Assembly (NCBI RefSeq): GCF_048264025.1 | Contig: NZ_JBLXDN010000004.1 | Location: 117,306-181,305 of the forward strand | Source of the DNA: Nitrincola sp048264025 | Lineage (GTDB): Bacteria; Pseudomonadota; Gammaproteobacteria; Pseudomonadales; Balneatricaceae | Length of the DNA stretch: 64,000 nt | Direction: 5' to 3' | Shown: positions 53,376-62,591 of the stretch, one piece after another | Layout of the letters: each line of letters starts with the position of its first letter | Position numbering within the stretch: the stretch's first letter is position 1 | Position numbers and translations under genes: made by a program | Notes under the pieces: model-generated | Databases searched by the model: none | Seen by the model: the letters and a program-made list of their open reading frames with translations, nothing else | Told to the model about the DNA's origin: nothing

Positions 53376-54128
53376 AAATTGTGTTGAGAGCCGGGCTTCG
53401 AGTTCTATGTTGAAGGCTTCAGCCGCTTGCATGTGTTCCAGCATCAATTGGCGGACCTGCTGGGTATCACGCTGGTGGAACGCCTTCACCAGTGCATGGT
53501 GGTACTGGAGGTTGGATTTTGAAAACTCGATCTGCTCCGGCAGTTGTACTTTCTTGTATATCACAAGATCCTTGAGCAGATCATTCAGAAAACGACCCAT
53601 AAAGCCGAGAATCGGATTGCCGCAGCGATCAGCCAGCAGAATGTGGAAGTCCAGTTCGGACATGCGTTGTTCCAGGCGTTGCTGGATATCTGTGGGGGCG
53701 GTGGCACAAAGATCGGTGAGGCGTTGGAGTTCGTTCAGGTCGTCTTCGTTGAGTTTATCGGTTGCCAGTACAGCAATTTCAGGCTCAATAAGTTTGCGTA
53801 GACCATAAATATCCGGACCACTGGTGTGCTGGAAGTGCAAGAAGTTGCGCAGCATTTGCGAGGCATGTCCGTAGGGGACTTCGGCCAGAATAGCACCGCC
53901 GTTGGGGCCGGTGCGTACAGTGATCAGCCCCTGAACTTCGAGGGATTTCAGGGCTTCTCGGACAGTGCCCTTGGAGCATTCGAAGAGTTCAGTGAGTGCC
54001 TTTTCGTTCGGTAGGCGGTCACCCGGCTGGATGTCTTGGGTGACTACCCAGCGTTTGACCGCCTCGACGATTTGATCAGCGCGCTTCATGCGCTTCGGAA
54101 ATTCAGCGGCTGTCAGTGCCTTGCTCAT
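53370..54128 (-). CDS. GntR/FCD-family transcriptional regulator
   Basis: FadR-subfamily regulator of 252 residues. The winged helix is residues 20-85 (IVEAVKRWVVTQDIQPGDRLPNEKALTELFECSKGTVREALKSLEVQGLI) and the helical FCD ligand domain residues 105-245 with metal-ligand candidates (Asp/His in EQRMSELDFHILLADRCGN and the HHALVKAFHQRD and MLEHMQ His residues). FCD regulators typically bind carboxylic acids. The ATG at 54128 has AGAAGAG six bases upstream. It is the last gene of the TAXI-DUF1850-permease group, 25 bases after the permease, so it likely controls it or the divergent catabolic genes. The stop codon comes from an adjoining REP fragment. Confidence 0.92.
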   Translation of the reverse strand: MSKALTAAEFPKRMKRADQIVEAVKRWVVTQDIQPGDRLPNEKALTELFECSKGTVREALKSLEVQGLITVRTGPNGGAILAEVPYGHASQMLRNFLHFQHTSGPDIYGLRKLIEPEIAVLATDKLNEDDLNELQRLTDLCATAPTDIQQRLEQRMSELDFHILLADRCGNPILGFMGRFLNDLLKDLVIYKKVQLPEQIEFSKSNLQYHHALVKAFHQRDTQQVRQLMLEHMQAAEAFNIELEARLSTQFL

Positions 54129-54153
54129 CAACATCTCTTCTGTCAGTAATAGC

Positions 54154-56175
54154 TTAGCCCGATTGTGGCTGGCTGACAGCAGTGGCACGTTGCTCCTGTG
54201 TGTAATTGATCAACAGCAGCAAGATCACAAGTGCGGCACTGATTGCCTGGACTATTGCAATCGGGAAGAAAAGTGCAATGGTACAGCTTATCAGGATCAG
54301 GCGCATCCAGTGTTTTATCCAGGTGAACAGGAAGCCCTCAATCGCGGCGGCAAAGGCAACCAGGGCGATGATAATCATGGCACCTTTCCAGATCAGCACC
54401 GGCCAGGTGCCGCCCATGATGATTTCCGGATTAAACACCATGTACAGCGGTATCAGGTACAGCCCTTTAGCAAATTTCCAGGATTGCACACTGGTTTCCA
54501 TGGTTTTACTCCCGGCTATGGCGGCGGCGGCAAATGCCGCCAATGCCACCGGCGGTGTGACATTGGAATCCTGTGAGTACCAGAACACCAGCAGATGTGC
54601 GACCAGCAATGGAATGCCAAACTCATTGGTCAGCGCCGGGCCTACCAATACAATCAGGACAATGTAGCTGGCGGTTACCGGAAGACCCAAGCCCAGAATC
54701 AAGCTGGCAATGATCACCAGCAGCAACGCCAGAAGAATATTACCGCCAGAGAAAGCGATCATCATGGAGGAGAACTTCAGCCCCAGTCCTGTCAGACCGA
54801 CAACAGCAACAACGATCCCGGCCACAGCACAGGCGACACTGACGGAGACTGCATTGCGTGCACCCAGCTCCAGACCCAGCATCATTTTGTGTCCGCCGGA
54901 TTTGGCTGTTTCGACCAGTTCCTGAGATAAATTGTTGTTCTGTTGGCCACGTTTGAAGGCCAGGTATAGTCCATTCAGGCCAGCGATCACGATAATACCC
55001 ATTACCGCATAGAAGCCCACGCGCATGGGAGAAATGCCGGTCACCAGCAAATACACTAGCATGATCAAGGGAAGCAGGAAGAACCAGCCACGGTTCATGA
55101 CTTCACGCAGCACCGGCAATTCACTTTTGGCCATGCCGTGCATGCCCTGTTTGATCGCAATAATATGCACAAACAGATAGACAGTAGCGAAGTAAAGCAG
55201 CGCCGGAAACACACTGACTTTTATGATTTCAACATAGGGTACGCGGGTGTATTCCGCTATCAGGAAGGCACCGGCCCCCATTAGCGGTGGCATAATCTGG
55301 CCACCGGTACTGGCGGCGGCTTCAATGCCCCCAGCCTGTGCGGGTTTGTAGCCCAGGCGCTTCATTAGCGGAATGGTGAAAGCACCGGTGGTAACCACGT
55401 TGGCAATCGAACTCCCCGAGATCGAACCCATGCTGGCTGATGCCAGTACTGCGGCTTTAGCCGGTCCTCCGCGCTGACGTCCTGTACCGGCAAACGCCAG
55501 GTCAATAAAGAACTTACCTGCACCGGTAACTTCCAGAAACGCACCAAATAACACGAAGATAAACACAAAGGTGGCGGCAACCCCCAGCGGGAGACCAAAA
55601 ATACCTTCCTGGCCCAGATACAGCTGGCCAGCAATACGGTCTAGTGTGTAGCCCCGGTGATTAAGGATGCCGGGTAGCCACTCACCTAACCAAGGCAGCT
55701 CACCGCGTGCCCCTGCAAGAGCATAGATTATGGCGACAATACCTATCAGGGTCAGACCAAAACCTACAGCACGACGACTGGCTTCCAGTACGACTACTGT
55801 GGTTATGCAGGCTACGACAATATCCGTCTGTGACCAGAAACCGGCACGATTGATGATTTCATCCAGATAAAAGACCAGATAAAAGCCAGAATAGGCCGCC
55901 GCAGCGAAGAAGACGATATCGATCAACCAGAGGAAAGGGCCGCGGTTACGTTTGCTCAGGGGTGGAAAAATTAAAAAGGTCAGCATCAGTACCAGAGCAA
56001 GGTGAATACCACGCTGGTAGAAAAGCCCGAGTGGCTGTATGCCCGAACTGTAAAGCTGAAATAGGGAGAGGCCAATCGCAATGAAGGTGATTAGCCAAAG
56101 TACCGGACGCGGCCCGGAATCTTTGGGGAAACTAATGGTATCCAGTGAAGGTACCGCGCTTTTGCTATCCGTCAT
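54154..56175 (-). CDS. TRAP transporter fused permease (4TM+12TM, TAXI type)
   Basis: Membrane protein of 673 residues in which the small DctQ-like and large DctM-like subunits are one chain, the form that goes with TAXI binding proteins. N-terminal residues 30-120 hold about four helices (LWLITFIAIGLSLFQLY, LALVLMLTFLIF), the rest about twelve to fourteen, with conserved large-subunit stretches such as GSISGSSIANVVTTGAFTIPLMKRLGYKPAQAGGIEAAASTGGQIMPP and LGLGLPVTASYIVLI. It drives sodium-coupled uptake of the substrate bound by the TAXI protein. Start ATG at 56175 has GGAG eight bases upstream. Confidence 0.95.
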   Translation of the reverse strand: MTDSKSAVPSLDTISFPKDSGPRPVLWLITFIAIGLSLFQLYSSGIQPLGLFYQRGIHLALVLMLTFLIFPPLSKRNRGPFLWLIDIVFFAAAAYSGFYLVFYLDEIINRAGFWSQTDIVVACITTVVVLEASRRAVGFGLTLIGIVAIIYALAGARGELPWLGEWLPGILNHRGYTLDRIAGQLYLGQEGIFGLPLGVAATFVFIFVLFGAFLEVTGAGKFFIDLAFAGTGRQRGGPAKAAVLASASMGSISGSSIANVVTTGAFTIPLMKRLGYKPAQAGGIEAAASTGGQIMPPLMGAGAFLIAEYTRVPYVEIIKVSVFPALLYFATVYLFVHIIAIKQGMHGMAKSELPVLREVMNRGWFFLLPLIMLVYLLVTGISPMRVGFYAVMGIIVIAGLNGLYLAFKRGQQNNNLSQELVETAKSGGHKMMLGLELGARNAVSVSVACAVAGIVVAVVGLTGLGLKFSSMMIAFSGGNILLALLLVIIASLILGLGLPVTASYIVLIVLVGPALTNEFGIPLLVAHLLVFWYSQDSNVTPPVALAAFAAAAIAGSKTMETSVQSWKFAKGLYLIPLYMVFNPEIIMGGTWPVLIWKGAMIIIALVAFAAAIEGFLFTWIKHWMRLILISCTIALFFPIAIVQAISAALVILLLLINYTQEQRATAVSQPQSG

Positions 56176-56220
56176 GCATGTCACTCCGGCCGGATGTCTG
56201 GCTGTTTTTTGTTATGGGTT

Positions 56221-56709
56221 TTAATTGTCAGGTTGTACATCGGTTACAAGCTGGAGTTGCAGACGTTGTCCTGCAGCCAGTTTGCTCAGATTTAATTGTT
56301 TGTCGGCACTGACTAGGGTATGGCCTACATTTTCAGCACCCACACGTAACCAGAAACGGTTTTCTGCAACTGGTTCATCTATGTCTTCAATCAGGTAGCC
56401 CCCCTGTGGGTGGCTGCTCAGAGTACCACGACCTTCAAAGTGTCCCAGACCTGCCGCAAAGTCAGGCTGCCAGGAATGGTCTAACAGCATTTGCTGGTTA
56501 TCAGTACGGTAGCAATCCTGAACGGCAATGCCCGTTACCGAATGTTTCCAGTGCATGCACCAACGGCCCTGATGAACTGGAAAGCGGGTCAGGAGCTGTT
56601 GCTTGCTATTGCTGATTTCCAGTGTGTAAACGGGTTGTTGTTCTGCTGCTGCGGGCAAGGCCAACAGCAGCAGAACCAGGGAAAGCAACATTAACTGACC
56701 CTGAGGCAT
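56221..56709 (-). CDS. DUF1850-domain secreted protein
   Basis: Protein of 162 residues with a signal peptide (LLSLVLLLLALPAAA, cleavage before EQQP). The mature part has the DUF1850 layout: LEISNSKQQLLTRFPVHQGRWCMHWKHSVTGIAVQDCYR, with two Cys that may form a disulfide, and GGYLIEDIDEPV. DUF1850 genes are found almost only between TAXI and fused TRAP permease genes, as here (10 bases after the TAXI gene and 45 before the permease). A role as an accessory periplasmic part is likely, but unknown. AAGGA precedes the ATG. Confidence 0.9.
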   Translation of the reverse strand: MPQGQLMLLSLVLLLLALPAAAEQQPVYTLEISNSKQQLLTRFPVHQGRWCMHWKHSVTGIAVQDCYRTDNQQMLLDHSWQPDFAAGLGHFEGRGTLSSHPQGGYLIEDIDEPVAENRFWLRVGAENVGHTLVSADKQLNLSKLAAGQRLQLQLVTDVQPDN

Positions 56710-56718
56710 GATTTATCC

Positions 56719-57681
56719 TTACTCGCGTAGACGGTCAGGGATGTCAGCACCCACTTCTTCGTAATAGCGCAGTGCACCAGGATGCATAGGAATTGGCGTT
56801 GAACCCATGCTGAATTCGACAGTCGTGTCGTTAGCGGCAGGGTGTATTGCACGCAGTTCGTCTATTTTTTCAAACAGCACCTTGGTGATCTGGTAGGCGA
56901 GTTCTTCCGACATGGCGGCATTAACAGTCAACACGTTGGGGATCCCGACAGTATTCGCCGGTGCATCCATACCTTCGTACAGGTTGGCAGCCAGCTGATA
57001 AGGTGCGAAAACCGCTTCTGCGCTCATGGCATTCTGAACTTCTTCTTCGGTCAGAGAAAGCAGTTGAATATCACGGCTGTTAGCCAGGCTGAGGATGGAG
57101 CTGGTTGGTGGGCCAACACTCCAGAAACCGGCATCTATGTCATTGTCTCGCAGAGCATCAGCGGTTTCGTTGAAGTTCAGACGCTGTACGGTAAAGTCAT
57201 CATAACTGATACCATTCGATTCCAGGACAGCACGGGCGTTAACCTCGGTACCACTGCCCGGTGCACCGACGGATACGCGCTTGCCTTTCAGGTCAGCCAG
57301 TGAGTTGATGCCAGAGCCCTGCAGCGTAACGATCTGCACAGCGTTAGGGTATACCGATGCGATAGCGCGAACATCCTCAACCTGACGGCCTTCGAAAGCG
57401 CCGGTGCCGTGATAGGCTTGATAAACCGTATCAGCCAGAGCGATAGCTAAATCTGAATCTTCACGGTGGATCAACCCCATGTTTTCGACAGACGCGCCAG
57501 TAACTTCAGCTACCGCTGAATAACCATCGATGTGTTGACCGATCATCTCAGCCAGACCGCCGCCAATAGGGTAGTAAACACCACCGGTACCACCAGTAGC
57601 GATCGAGAGGTTTTGTTGAGCATGTACGGCAGGAACTGCCAGGGTTGCAGACATTAGTAATGCAAGGCCAATGCGGCGCAT
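56719..57681 (-). CDS. TAXI-family TRAP transporter solute-binding protein
   Basis: Periplasmic binding protein of 320 residues; signal peptide cleaved after AVHA. The mature start QQNLSIATGGTGGVYYPIGGGLAEMI is the TAXI signature, followed by SVENMGLIHREDSDLAIALADTVYQAYHGTGAFEG and GAPGSGTEVNARAVLESNGI. Ligands of TAXI proteins include glutamate, glutamine and dicarboxylates. AAGGAG lies seven bases before the ATG. A sigma-54 promoter lies about 150 bases upstream and the DctD/DctB genes are next to it. It is the first gene of a four-gene group (TAXI, DUF1850, permease, FCD regulator). Confidence 0.95.
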   Translation of the reverse strand: MRRIGLALLMSATLAVPAVHAQQNLSIATGGTGGVYYPIGGGLAEMIGQHIDGYSAVAEVTGASVENMGLIHREDSDLAIALADTVYQAYHGTGAFEGRQVEDVRAIASVYPNAVQIVTLQGSGINSLADLKGKRVSVGAPGSGTEVNARAVLESNGISYDDFTVQRLNFNETADALRDNDIDAGFWSVGPPTSSILSLANSRDIQLLSLTEEEVQNAMSAEAVFAPYQLAANLYEGMDAPANTVGIPNVLTVNAAMSEELAYQITKVLFEKIDELRAIHPAANDTTVEFSMGSTPIPMHPGALRYYEEVGADIPDRLRE

Positions 57682-57828
57682 AGTGTTTCTCCTTGGTTAT
57701 TTTTATAAAACTCACCCACATCATCACAGTGTGATTTTGATGTTCACAGGTAGCTTGAGTGTAGAGTGTGTTTTTGGAAATTGCCTAATCTTTATTATGT
57801 TTGTTTAGGTTTACAACTCTTACGTTTA

Positions 57829-57843
57829 GCAGAAAACGTGCCA
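57829..57843 (-). promoter_or_regulatory. Sigma-54 (RpoN) promoter of the TAXI operon
   Basis: On the minus strand the sequence is TGGCACGTTTTCTGC: the -24 element TGGCAC, five bases, then CTGC (consensus TTGC), with GG and GC spaced correctly. Transcription would start near 57817 and yield a leader of about 135 bases. A sigma-54 activator, DctD, is encoded directly upstream, which supports function. The rest of the 315-base gap (57682-57996) holds this promoter, a candidate activator site and no gene. Confidence 0.85.
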
Positions 57844-57949
57844 AATTTCGTAGATGCCTGATGGGCGTGGGTTTGAGAGGCTGGTAATAGCGTTGCTTGG
57901 GTTAAATAGCCTGTTAGTGAGCCAAAAGTTGCCTATGGATATGGGTGCT

Positions 57950-57967
57950 TCGGCGTATTCGTGCCGA
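57950..57967 (-). promoter_or_regulatory. Candidate upstream activator site for DctD
   Basis: TCGGC (57950-57954) and GCCGA (57963-57967) form an inverted repeat with an eight-base gap, about 107 bases upstream of the -24 element, a usual distance for sigma-54 activator sites. The arms are short, so support is mostly positional. Confidence 0.4.
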
Positions 57968-57996
57968 TTCGTACTCTGCAGTCTGCTTGTTAGCCG

Positions 57997-59355
57997 TCAG
58001 GGGTTATCATCACTGATACTCTTGAGTGCATCGCGTTGAAGACCCAAACGTAGCATTTTTTGATTCAGTGTACGGCGGGGAAGTTGTAGCTCATCCATAA
58101 CCTTTTGAATATTACCCTGCTGGCGAATAAGTGAGTCACGAATCAAGTTACGTTCATAGTCTTCCAGCTGTGCGGCAAGACCTACAGGCGTATCCGCAGA
58201 CTGTTGTTCCGTGGCTTGGGTTTCCAGTCCAAGCGCATAGCGGGTGGCCTTGTTACGCAGTTCGCGAACATTACCTCGCCATGGATTATGCAGCAGTGTC
58301 TGAGTGTAGGCTGCATCGGGGGCTTCTATCTCAAGGTCATGTACTTCCGCGGCCTGGTAAATAAAGTGTTTAAACAGTAACAGGATATCTTCCTGGCGCT
58401 CACGTAATGGAGGAATATTCAGTTCCGCAACTGCCAGCCGGTAATAGAGATCCTCGCGAAATTGGCCTTGTTCTGACAGTTTTAGCAGATCGATTTTGGT
58501 GGCTGAGATAATAATCAGATCCAGGTCGATGAGTTGGTTGCTGCCGATGCGTTCAATCTTCTGCTCCTGAATGGCACGTAATAATTTGATCTGTACCGGT
58601 AGTGGCATGGATTCGATTTCATCCAGGAACAGAGTGCCGCCACTGGCCAGTTCCAGTTTGCCTTCACGCGATTCCAATGCGCCAGTAAAGGCGCCTTTGC
58701 GATGACCGAACAATTCTGACTCCACCAGCTCATGTGTCAGCGCCCCGCAGTTAATCGCGACAAAGGGCTTGTGTGCACGTGAGCTACATTCATGCAGAGA
58801 CAGTGCCACGGCTTCCTTGCCAGCACCGGTTTCACCATGTATCAGGATATTGGCCTGAACTTTTGCTAAGCGTTGCACCTGCTGGCGCAGGGTCACCATT
58901 GCCTGACTGTTACCTAGCAAGCGCTTATTGACCGGATCATGCATGGCCGCACGTAGGCGAAGGTTTTCCAGTTGCAGTGAGCGGGTGATCAGGGCCTTGC
59001 GAATAATGTCTTCAAGCCGTTCGGGATCAAAGGGCTTTTCCAGAAAGTCCCAGGCACCGTTACGCATCGCTTCGACTGCCATGGGAATATCGCCATGCCC
59101 GGTGATCAAAATCGTCGGGAGTTCCGGGGCTTTAGCATGGACCCGGGCCATAAGCTCGGTGCCGCTGATGCCTGGCATACGAATATCGGACACCAGTACG
59201 CCGGGAAAATCGGCATTGATGACTTCTTCTGCAGCCAGGGGGTCGTTCAGGGTGGTTACCTGAATGTCAGACAACTCCAGCCATTGCCGGGTCGCTTCGA
59301 GCACGGCGGGATCGTCATCCACCAAGAGTACTTGATTGCATTCTGTATGCGTCAT
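57997..59355 (-). CDS. dctD: Sigma-54-dependent response regulator, DctD-like
   Basis: Protein of 452 residues. Receiver domain 1-120: VLLVDDDPAVLEATRQWLELS, phosphorylatable Asp in VLVSDIRMPGISGTEL, Lys in FLEKPFDPERLE. AAA+ domain 145-370: Walker A GETGAGKEA, the sigma-54 contact GAFTGA in HRKGAFTGALESREGKLELASGG, Walker B LFLDEIESMP. Fis-type HTH 410-445 (IRQQGNIQKVMDELQLPRRTLNQK). With DctB it activates sigma-54 transcription, most likely of the TAXI operon. Its ATG overlaps the dctB stop by four bases. The relation to classic DctD is by sequence style; the sensed acid is not shown. Confidence 0.94.
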   Translation of the reverse strand: MTHTECNQVLLVDDDPAVLEATRQWLELSDIQVTTLNDPLAAEEVINADFPGVLVSDIRMPGISGTELMARVHAKAPELPTILITGHGDIPMAVEAMRNGAWDFLEKPFDPERLEDIIRKALITRSLQLENLRLRAAMHDPVNKRLLGNSQAMVTLRQQVQRLAKVQANILIHGETGAGKEAVALSLHECSSRAHKPFVAINCGALTHELVESELFGHRKGAFTGALESREGKLELASGGTLFLDEIESMPLPVQIKLLRAIQEQKIERIGSNQLIDLDLIIISATKIDLLKLSEQGQFREDLYYRLAVAELNIPPLRERQEDILLLFKHFIYQAAEVHDLEIEAPDAAYTQTLLHNPWRGNVRELRNKATRYALGLETQATEQQSADTPVGLAAQLEDYERNLIRDSLIRQQGNIQKVMDELQLPRRTLNQKMLRLGLQRDALKSISDDNP

Positions 59356-61145
59356 GCGGCAGTTACCTTTTGTTCAGAGAGTGGGAGCCAGACTTCAAAA
59401 CGTGCACCGCCTTCAGCGGGGCATTCTGCCCGAATGCTGCCGCCCAGGTCCTGTATCAGTCCGTAGCAGATAAATAACCCGAGCCCCATGCCCTGGCCAA
59501 CGTTTTTAGTCGAATAAAAGGGCTCGAACAAATGCTTGATCTGTTCAGGCGCAAATCCCGGACCATTGTCTTCTACCTGCAGTCGCCAGCCGCCATTTTT
59601 CTCTCTCAGGCGTATGCTCACTTGTGGTTCCGAGGTCGAGGACACGGCATCGAGGGCGTTGCTAAGCAGGTTGACCAGTATCTGTTCGATACGGGCATCA
59701 TCGGCACGAATCAGAGCCTGTGGTGGATAGTCAGATTGAATGGCGACCTGTTGTTGGTTAATGCGATGCTCCAGCATTTCCAACACAAAATCGATACGCG
59801 CTGACCAGTCCACCGGTTGGAACTGTGCCGGTGCTTGACGCACAAACACTTTCAGCTGTGAGGTGATATTGCTCATGCGACTGGTCAGGGTCATGATTTT
59901 ATCCAGCGCTGTATCCACCTGTTCATAAAGGGCTCGTGTTAACAGCTTGCGGCCTGATGCGGCATAGGTACGTACGGCGGTAAGTGGCTGATTTAGTTCG
60001 TGTGATAGTCCGGCGGCCATGATGCCCAGTGCCGCAAGTTTTTCTGATTGTACTAATTCCCGCTGAATGCGCTGCAGCTCGGAGGTGCGTTTTTCCAGCT
60101 CAGCGGTACGATCCATCACCTGATCCTCCAGACTGTCATTCAGGGCGCGCAAACGCTGTTCGGCGCTTAAGGCGGCTTGCGCCCGTCGGCTACGCTCACG
60201 CATCCACAGCACGCCCGTGATACAGAGAATATACAGAATCAGTACCAGCCCGGCAGTCAGAAAGGCGAACTGGTAAAGAGGAAGTACTGGAACCAGGTAA
60301 TGAATTGACCAGCCGGGACGGGACAGTTCCAGGGTTTTGTTTAAATACCCGGCTGTTTCACCATCCGCTTCCGGCATGACCTGAAAGTAATGGCTGCGTT
60401 TAACGCCCAGCGGTTTGAGCTCGATGGCATCGAATTGCCGATTGCGGCGGATGTCATCCAACTGGTTATCTGAAAGGGCATCAATATAGCGGTATTTCCA
60501 TTCCGGATGGCTGGAGAGGACGATGATGTTGTTAGTATCGGAGACAAACACCTTCTCAGCCGCTAATTGCCAGTCAGCCTGCAGCGGCTCCAGATCCACC
60601 TTCACTACCGCGACACCCTGGTGCTCTTCGCTTAGGCTGCTGACACGCTCAGATAAAAAGTAACCGGGCAGTCCGGTGGTCGTGCCTATGGCAAAAAATT
60701 CGCCATAGCCGGAGCGGATTGCGTCACTGAAGTAAGGACGGAAGCGGTAGTTATTGCCAATAAAACTTTCGGCCTCCTGGTAGTTACTGGATGCCAGTGT
60801 CAGCCCCTGAGCATCCATCAAGTAGATTTCATCAGCCAGTGAGGTGCTGCGCGTACGTGCCAGAAACGCATTAATATTGTTGGTCAGGGGCGTATCAGGC
60901 TGGTCTAACAGTCGCTTAACATCCGGTGTCTGCGCAATCATCCAGGGCAGGTAATCATACTTGTTGATCGCACCTTCAAAACTGCTGGCGTAGAGGTTAA
61001 GGCGTTCATCCGCTTGTTGCAGGGCCTGCTCCCTGGCATGGCTGAAGCCCAACCAGGCGGTCAGTGCCAGTAAAAATGGCAGCAGCAGAAAGCCCACCAG
61101 CCAAATGCGGCGCATTTCCCAAACCGATCTGTCTGATTTTTGCAT
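59352..61145 (-). CDS. dctB: Sensor histidine kinase, DctB-like
   Basis: Membrane kinase of 597 residues. TM1 near residues 10-32 (MRRIWLVGFLLLPFLLALTAWLGF), a periplasmic double-Cache sensor to about residue 300 (with RFRPYFSDAIRSGYGEFFAIGTTTGLPGYFLSERV, the ligand-binding motif of DctB-type sensors), TM2 near 310-335, a coiled coil, then the kinase: H-box GLSHELNQPLTAVRTYA, N-box LLSNALDAV, G1 VEDNGPGF, G2 GMGLGLFI. The ATG at 61145 is preferred; an ORF reading 31 codons longer has no ribosome site. DctB proteins sense C4-dicarboxylates. It is translated with dctD and diverges from gcdH. Confidence 0.93.
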   Translation of the reverse strand: MQKSDRSVWEMRRIWLVGFLLLPFLLALTAWLGFSHAREQALQQADERLNLYASSFEGAINKYDYLPWMIAQTPDVKRLLDQPDTPLTNNINAFLARTRSTSLADEIYLMDAQGLTLASSNYQEAESFIGNNYRFRPYFSDAIRSGYGEFFAIGTTTGLPGYFLSERVSSLSEEHQGVAVVKVDLEPLQADWQLAAEKVFVSDTNNIIVLSSHPEWKYRYIDALSDNQLDDIRRNRQFDAIELKPLGVKRSHYFQVMPEADGETAGYLNKTLELSRPGWSIHYLVPVLPLYQFAFLTAGLVLILYILCITGVLWMRERSRRAQAALSAEQRLRALNDSLEDQVMDRTAELEKRTSELQRIQRELVQSEKLAALGIMAAGLSHELNQPLTAVRTYAASGRKLLTRALYEQVDTALDKIMTLTSRMSNITSQLKVFVRQAPAQFQPVDWSARIDFVLEMLEHRINQQQVAIQSDYPPQALIRADDARIEQILVNLLSNALDAVSSTSEPQVSIRLREKNGGWRLQVEDNGPGFAPEQIKHLFEPFYSTKNVGQGMGLGLFICYGLIQDLGGSIRAECPAEGGARFEVWLPLSEQKVTAA

Positions 61146-61184
61146 ATCCCGCCCTGAAATCTTGTAAGCCTGCCATAATACAGC

Positions 61185-61214
61185 TTGTTGATACAAAGAT
61201 AAGTGAATCTTATC
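61185..61214. promoter_or_regulatory. Two candidate operators between dctB and gcdH
   Basis: TTGTTGATACAA (61185-61196) is an inverted TTGT-N4-ACAA, the style of FadR/FCD regulator sites. Next to it GATAAG-TGAAT-CTTATC (61198-61214) is a perfect inverted repeat. They lie between divergent dctB and gcdH starts, and the neighbouring FCD regulator is the natural candidate to bind the first. Binding is unproven. Confidence 0.45.
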
Positions 61215-61388
61215 ACAGCCGCAAAGCTGAGCGCACACCCCGACGTTACTGGCTTGGCGTGGTTCTTAACCAGAATTACAGGAGGCTGTGATACGGATGG
61301 AAAATAGAATTACTTGATTTCTCCTATTTATTATAATAAATATAAGAAATGGCTTTGCCACATTACAATTATCGCGGAGGCGCAAACA

Positions 61389-62567
61389 ATGATTTCGTTC
61401 CAGTGGGATGACCCGTTTTTTTTCGAGCAGCAGTTAACTGATGATGAGCGTCAGATTCAGGACGCCGCGCGCGCCTATTGTCAGGAGAAACTTCAGCCGC
61501 GTGTGCTGAGTGCGGCACGTGAAGAGCGTTTTGATCAAGAGATTATGACTGAAATGGGCGAAATGGGTCTGTTGGGCCCAACCGTTGCTGAAGTCTATGG
61601 CGGCGCCGGTGTGAACAGTGTGTCTTATGGTTTGATTGCCCGTGAAGTAGAGCGCGTGGATTCCGGTTACCGTTCAGCAATGAGCGTGCAGTCTTCATTA
61701 GTTATGCATCCAATCGAAGCCTATGGCAGTGAAGAGCAGAAGCAGAAATATCTGCCGAAACTGGCAACCGCTGAACTGATTGGCTGTTTTGGTCTGACTG
61801 AACCGGATCATGGTTCTGATCCCGGTTCGATGATTACCCGTGCCCGTAAAGTTGATGGTGGTTATCTGCTCAGCGGCCAGAAAATGTGGATCACTAATAG
61901 CCCGATTGCCGATATCGCTGTGGTTTGGGCTAAATCAGATGCGCATGAGGGCAAGATCAAAGGCTTTATTGTTGAGCGTGGTACCGAAGGCTTCAGTACA
62001 CCGAAAATCAGCGGTAAATTGTCTCTGCGTGCGTCTATTACTGGCGAAATCGTCCTGGATAACGCCTTTGTTCCCGAAGAAAATCTGCTGCCTGGTGCTA
62101 CCGGTCTGTCGGGCCCGTTCGGCTGTCTGAACAAAGCCCGCTTTGGTATTGCCTGGGGCGTGTTGGGTGCGGCGGAGTTCTGCTGGCATGCGGCACGTCA
62201 GTACACCCTGGATCGCAAGCAGTTTGGTCGTCCGCTGGCGGCTACGCAGCTGATTCAGATGAAGCTGACCAATATGCAAACCGAAATTACCCTAGGTCTG
62301 CAGGCAGTATTGCAGGTAGGTCGTCTGATGGATGAAGGTAACTGGGCGCCGGAAATGATCTCTATGGTCAAGCGTAACAACTGCGGTAAAGCGCTGGATA
62401 TTGCCCGCGTTGCCCGTGATATGCATGGTGGTAACGGTGTATCCGATGAGTACGGTGTGATGCGCCATATGGTGAACCTGGAATCGGTGAATACCTATGA
62501 AGGGACTCACGATGTGCATGGTCTGATTCTGGGCCGCGCACAAACCGGTATTCAGGCGTTTTTCTGA
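61389..62567 (+). CDS. gcdH: Glutaryl-CoA dehydrogenase (acyl-CoA dehydrogenase family)
   Basis: FAD enzyme of 392 residues that converts glutaryl-CoA to crotonyl-CoA and CO2. The family opening QWDDPFFFEQQLTDDERQIQDAAR, the GCDH-type AREVERVDSGYRSAMSVQSSLVMHPI with the substrate-binding Arg near residue 90, FGLTEPDHGSDPGSM near 140, WITNSP near 165 and the catalytic Glu near residue 367 in VNTYEGTHDVHGLILGR are all present. The RxxxSVQ block separates GCDH from general acyl-CoA dehydrogenases. GGAGG precedes the ATG by eight bases. It is followed by a CoA-transferase gene and faces dctB. Confidence 0.95.
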   Translation: MISFQWDDPFFFEQQLTDDERQIQDAARAYCQEKLQPRVLSAAREERFDQEIMTEMGEMGLLGPTVAEVYGGAGVNSVSYGLIAREVERVDSGYRSAMSVQSSLVMHPIEAYGSEEQKQKYLPKLATAELIGCFGLTEPDHGSDPGSMITRARKVDGGYLLSGQKMWITNSPIADIAVVWAKSDAHEGKIKGFIVERGTEGFSTPKISGKLSLRASITGEIVLDNAFVPEENLLPGATGLSGPFGCLNKARFGIAWGVLGAAEFCWHAARQYTLDRKQFGRPLAATQLIQMKLTNMQTEITLGLQAVLQVGRLMDEGNWAPEMISMVKRNNCGKALDIARVARDMHGGNGVSDEYGVMRHMVNLESVNTYEGTHDVHGLILGRAQTGIQAFF

Positions 62568-62591
62568 TCACCCACTGACGAGGTAAGTAAT

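Noticed and set aside
54088..54930. Several rightward frames opposite the TRAP permease
   Set aside because: Shadows of a strongly supported membrane protein gene; no start sites and no protein-like composition.
57854..58039. Short rightward frame over the activator region
   Set aside because: Overlaps the dctD end and the promoter region, no ribosome site, no similarity.
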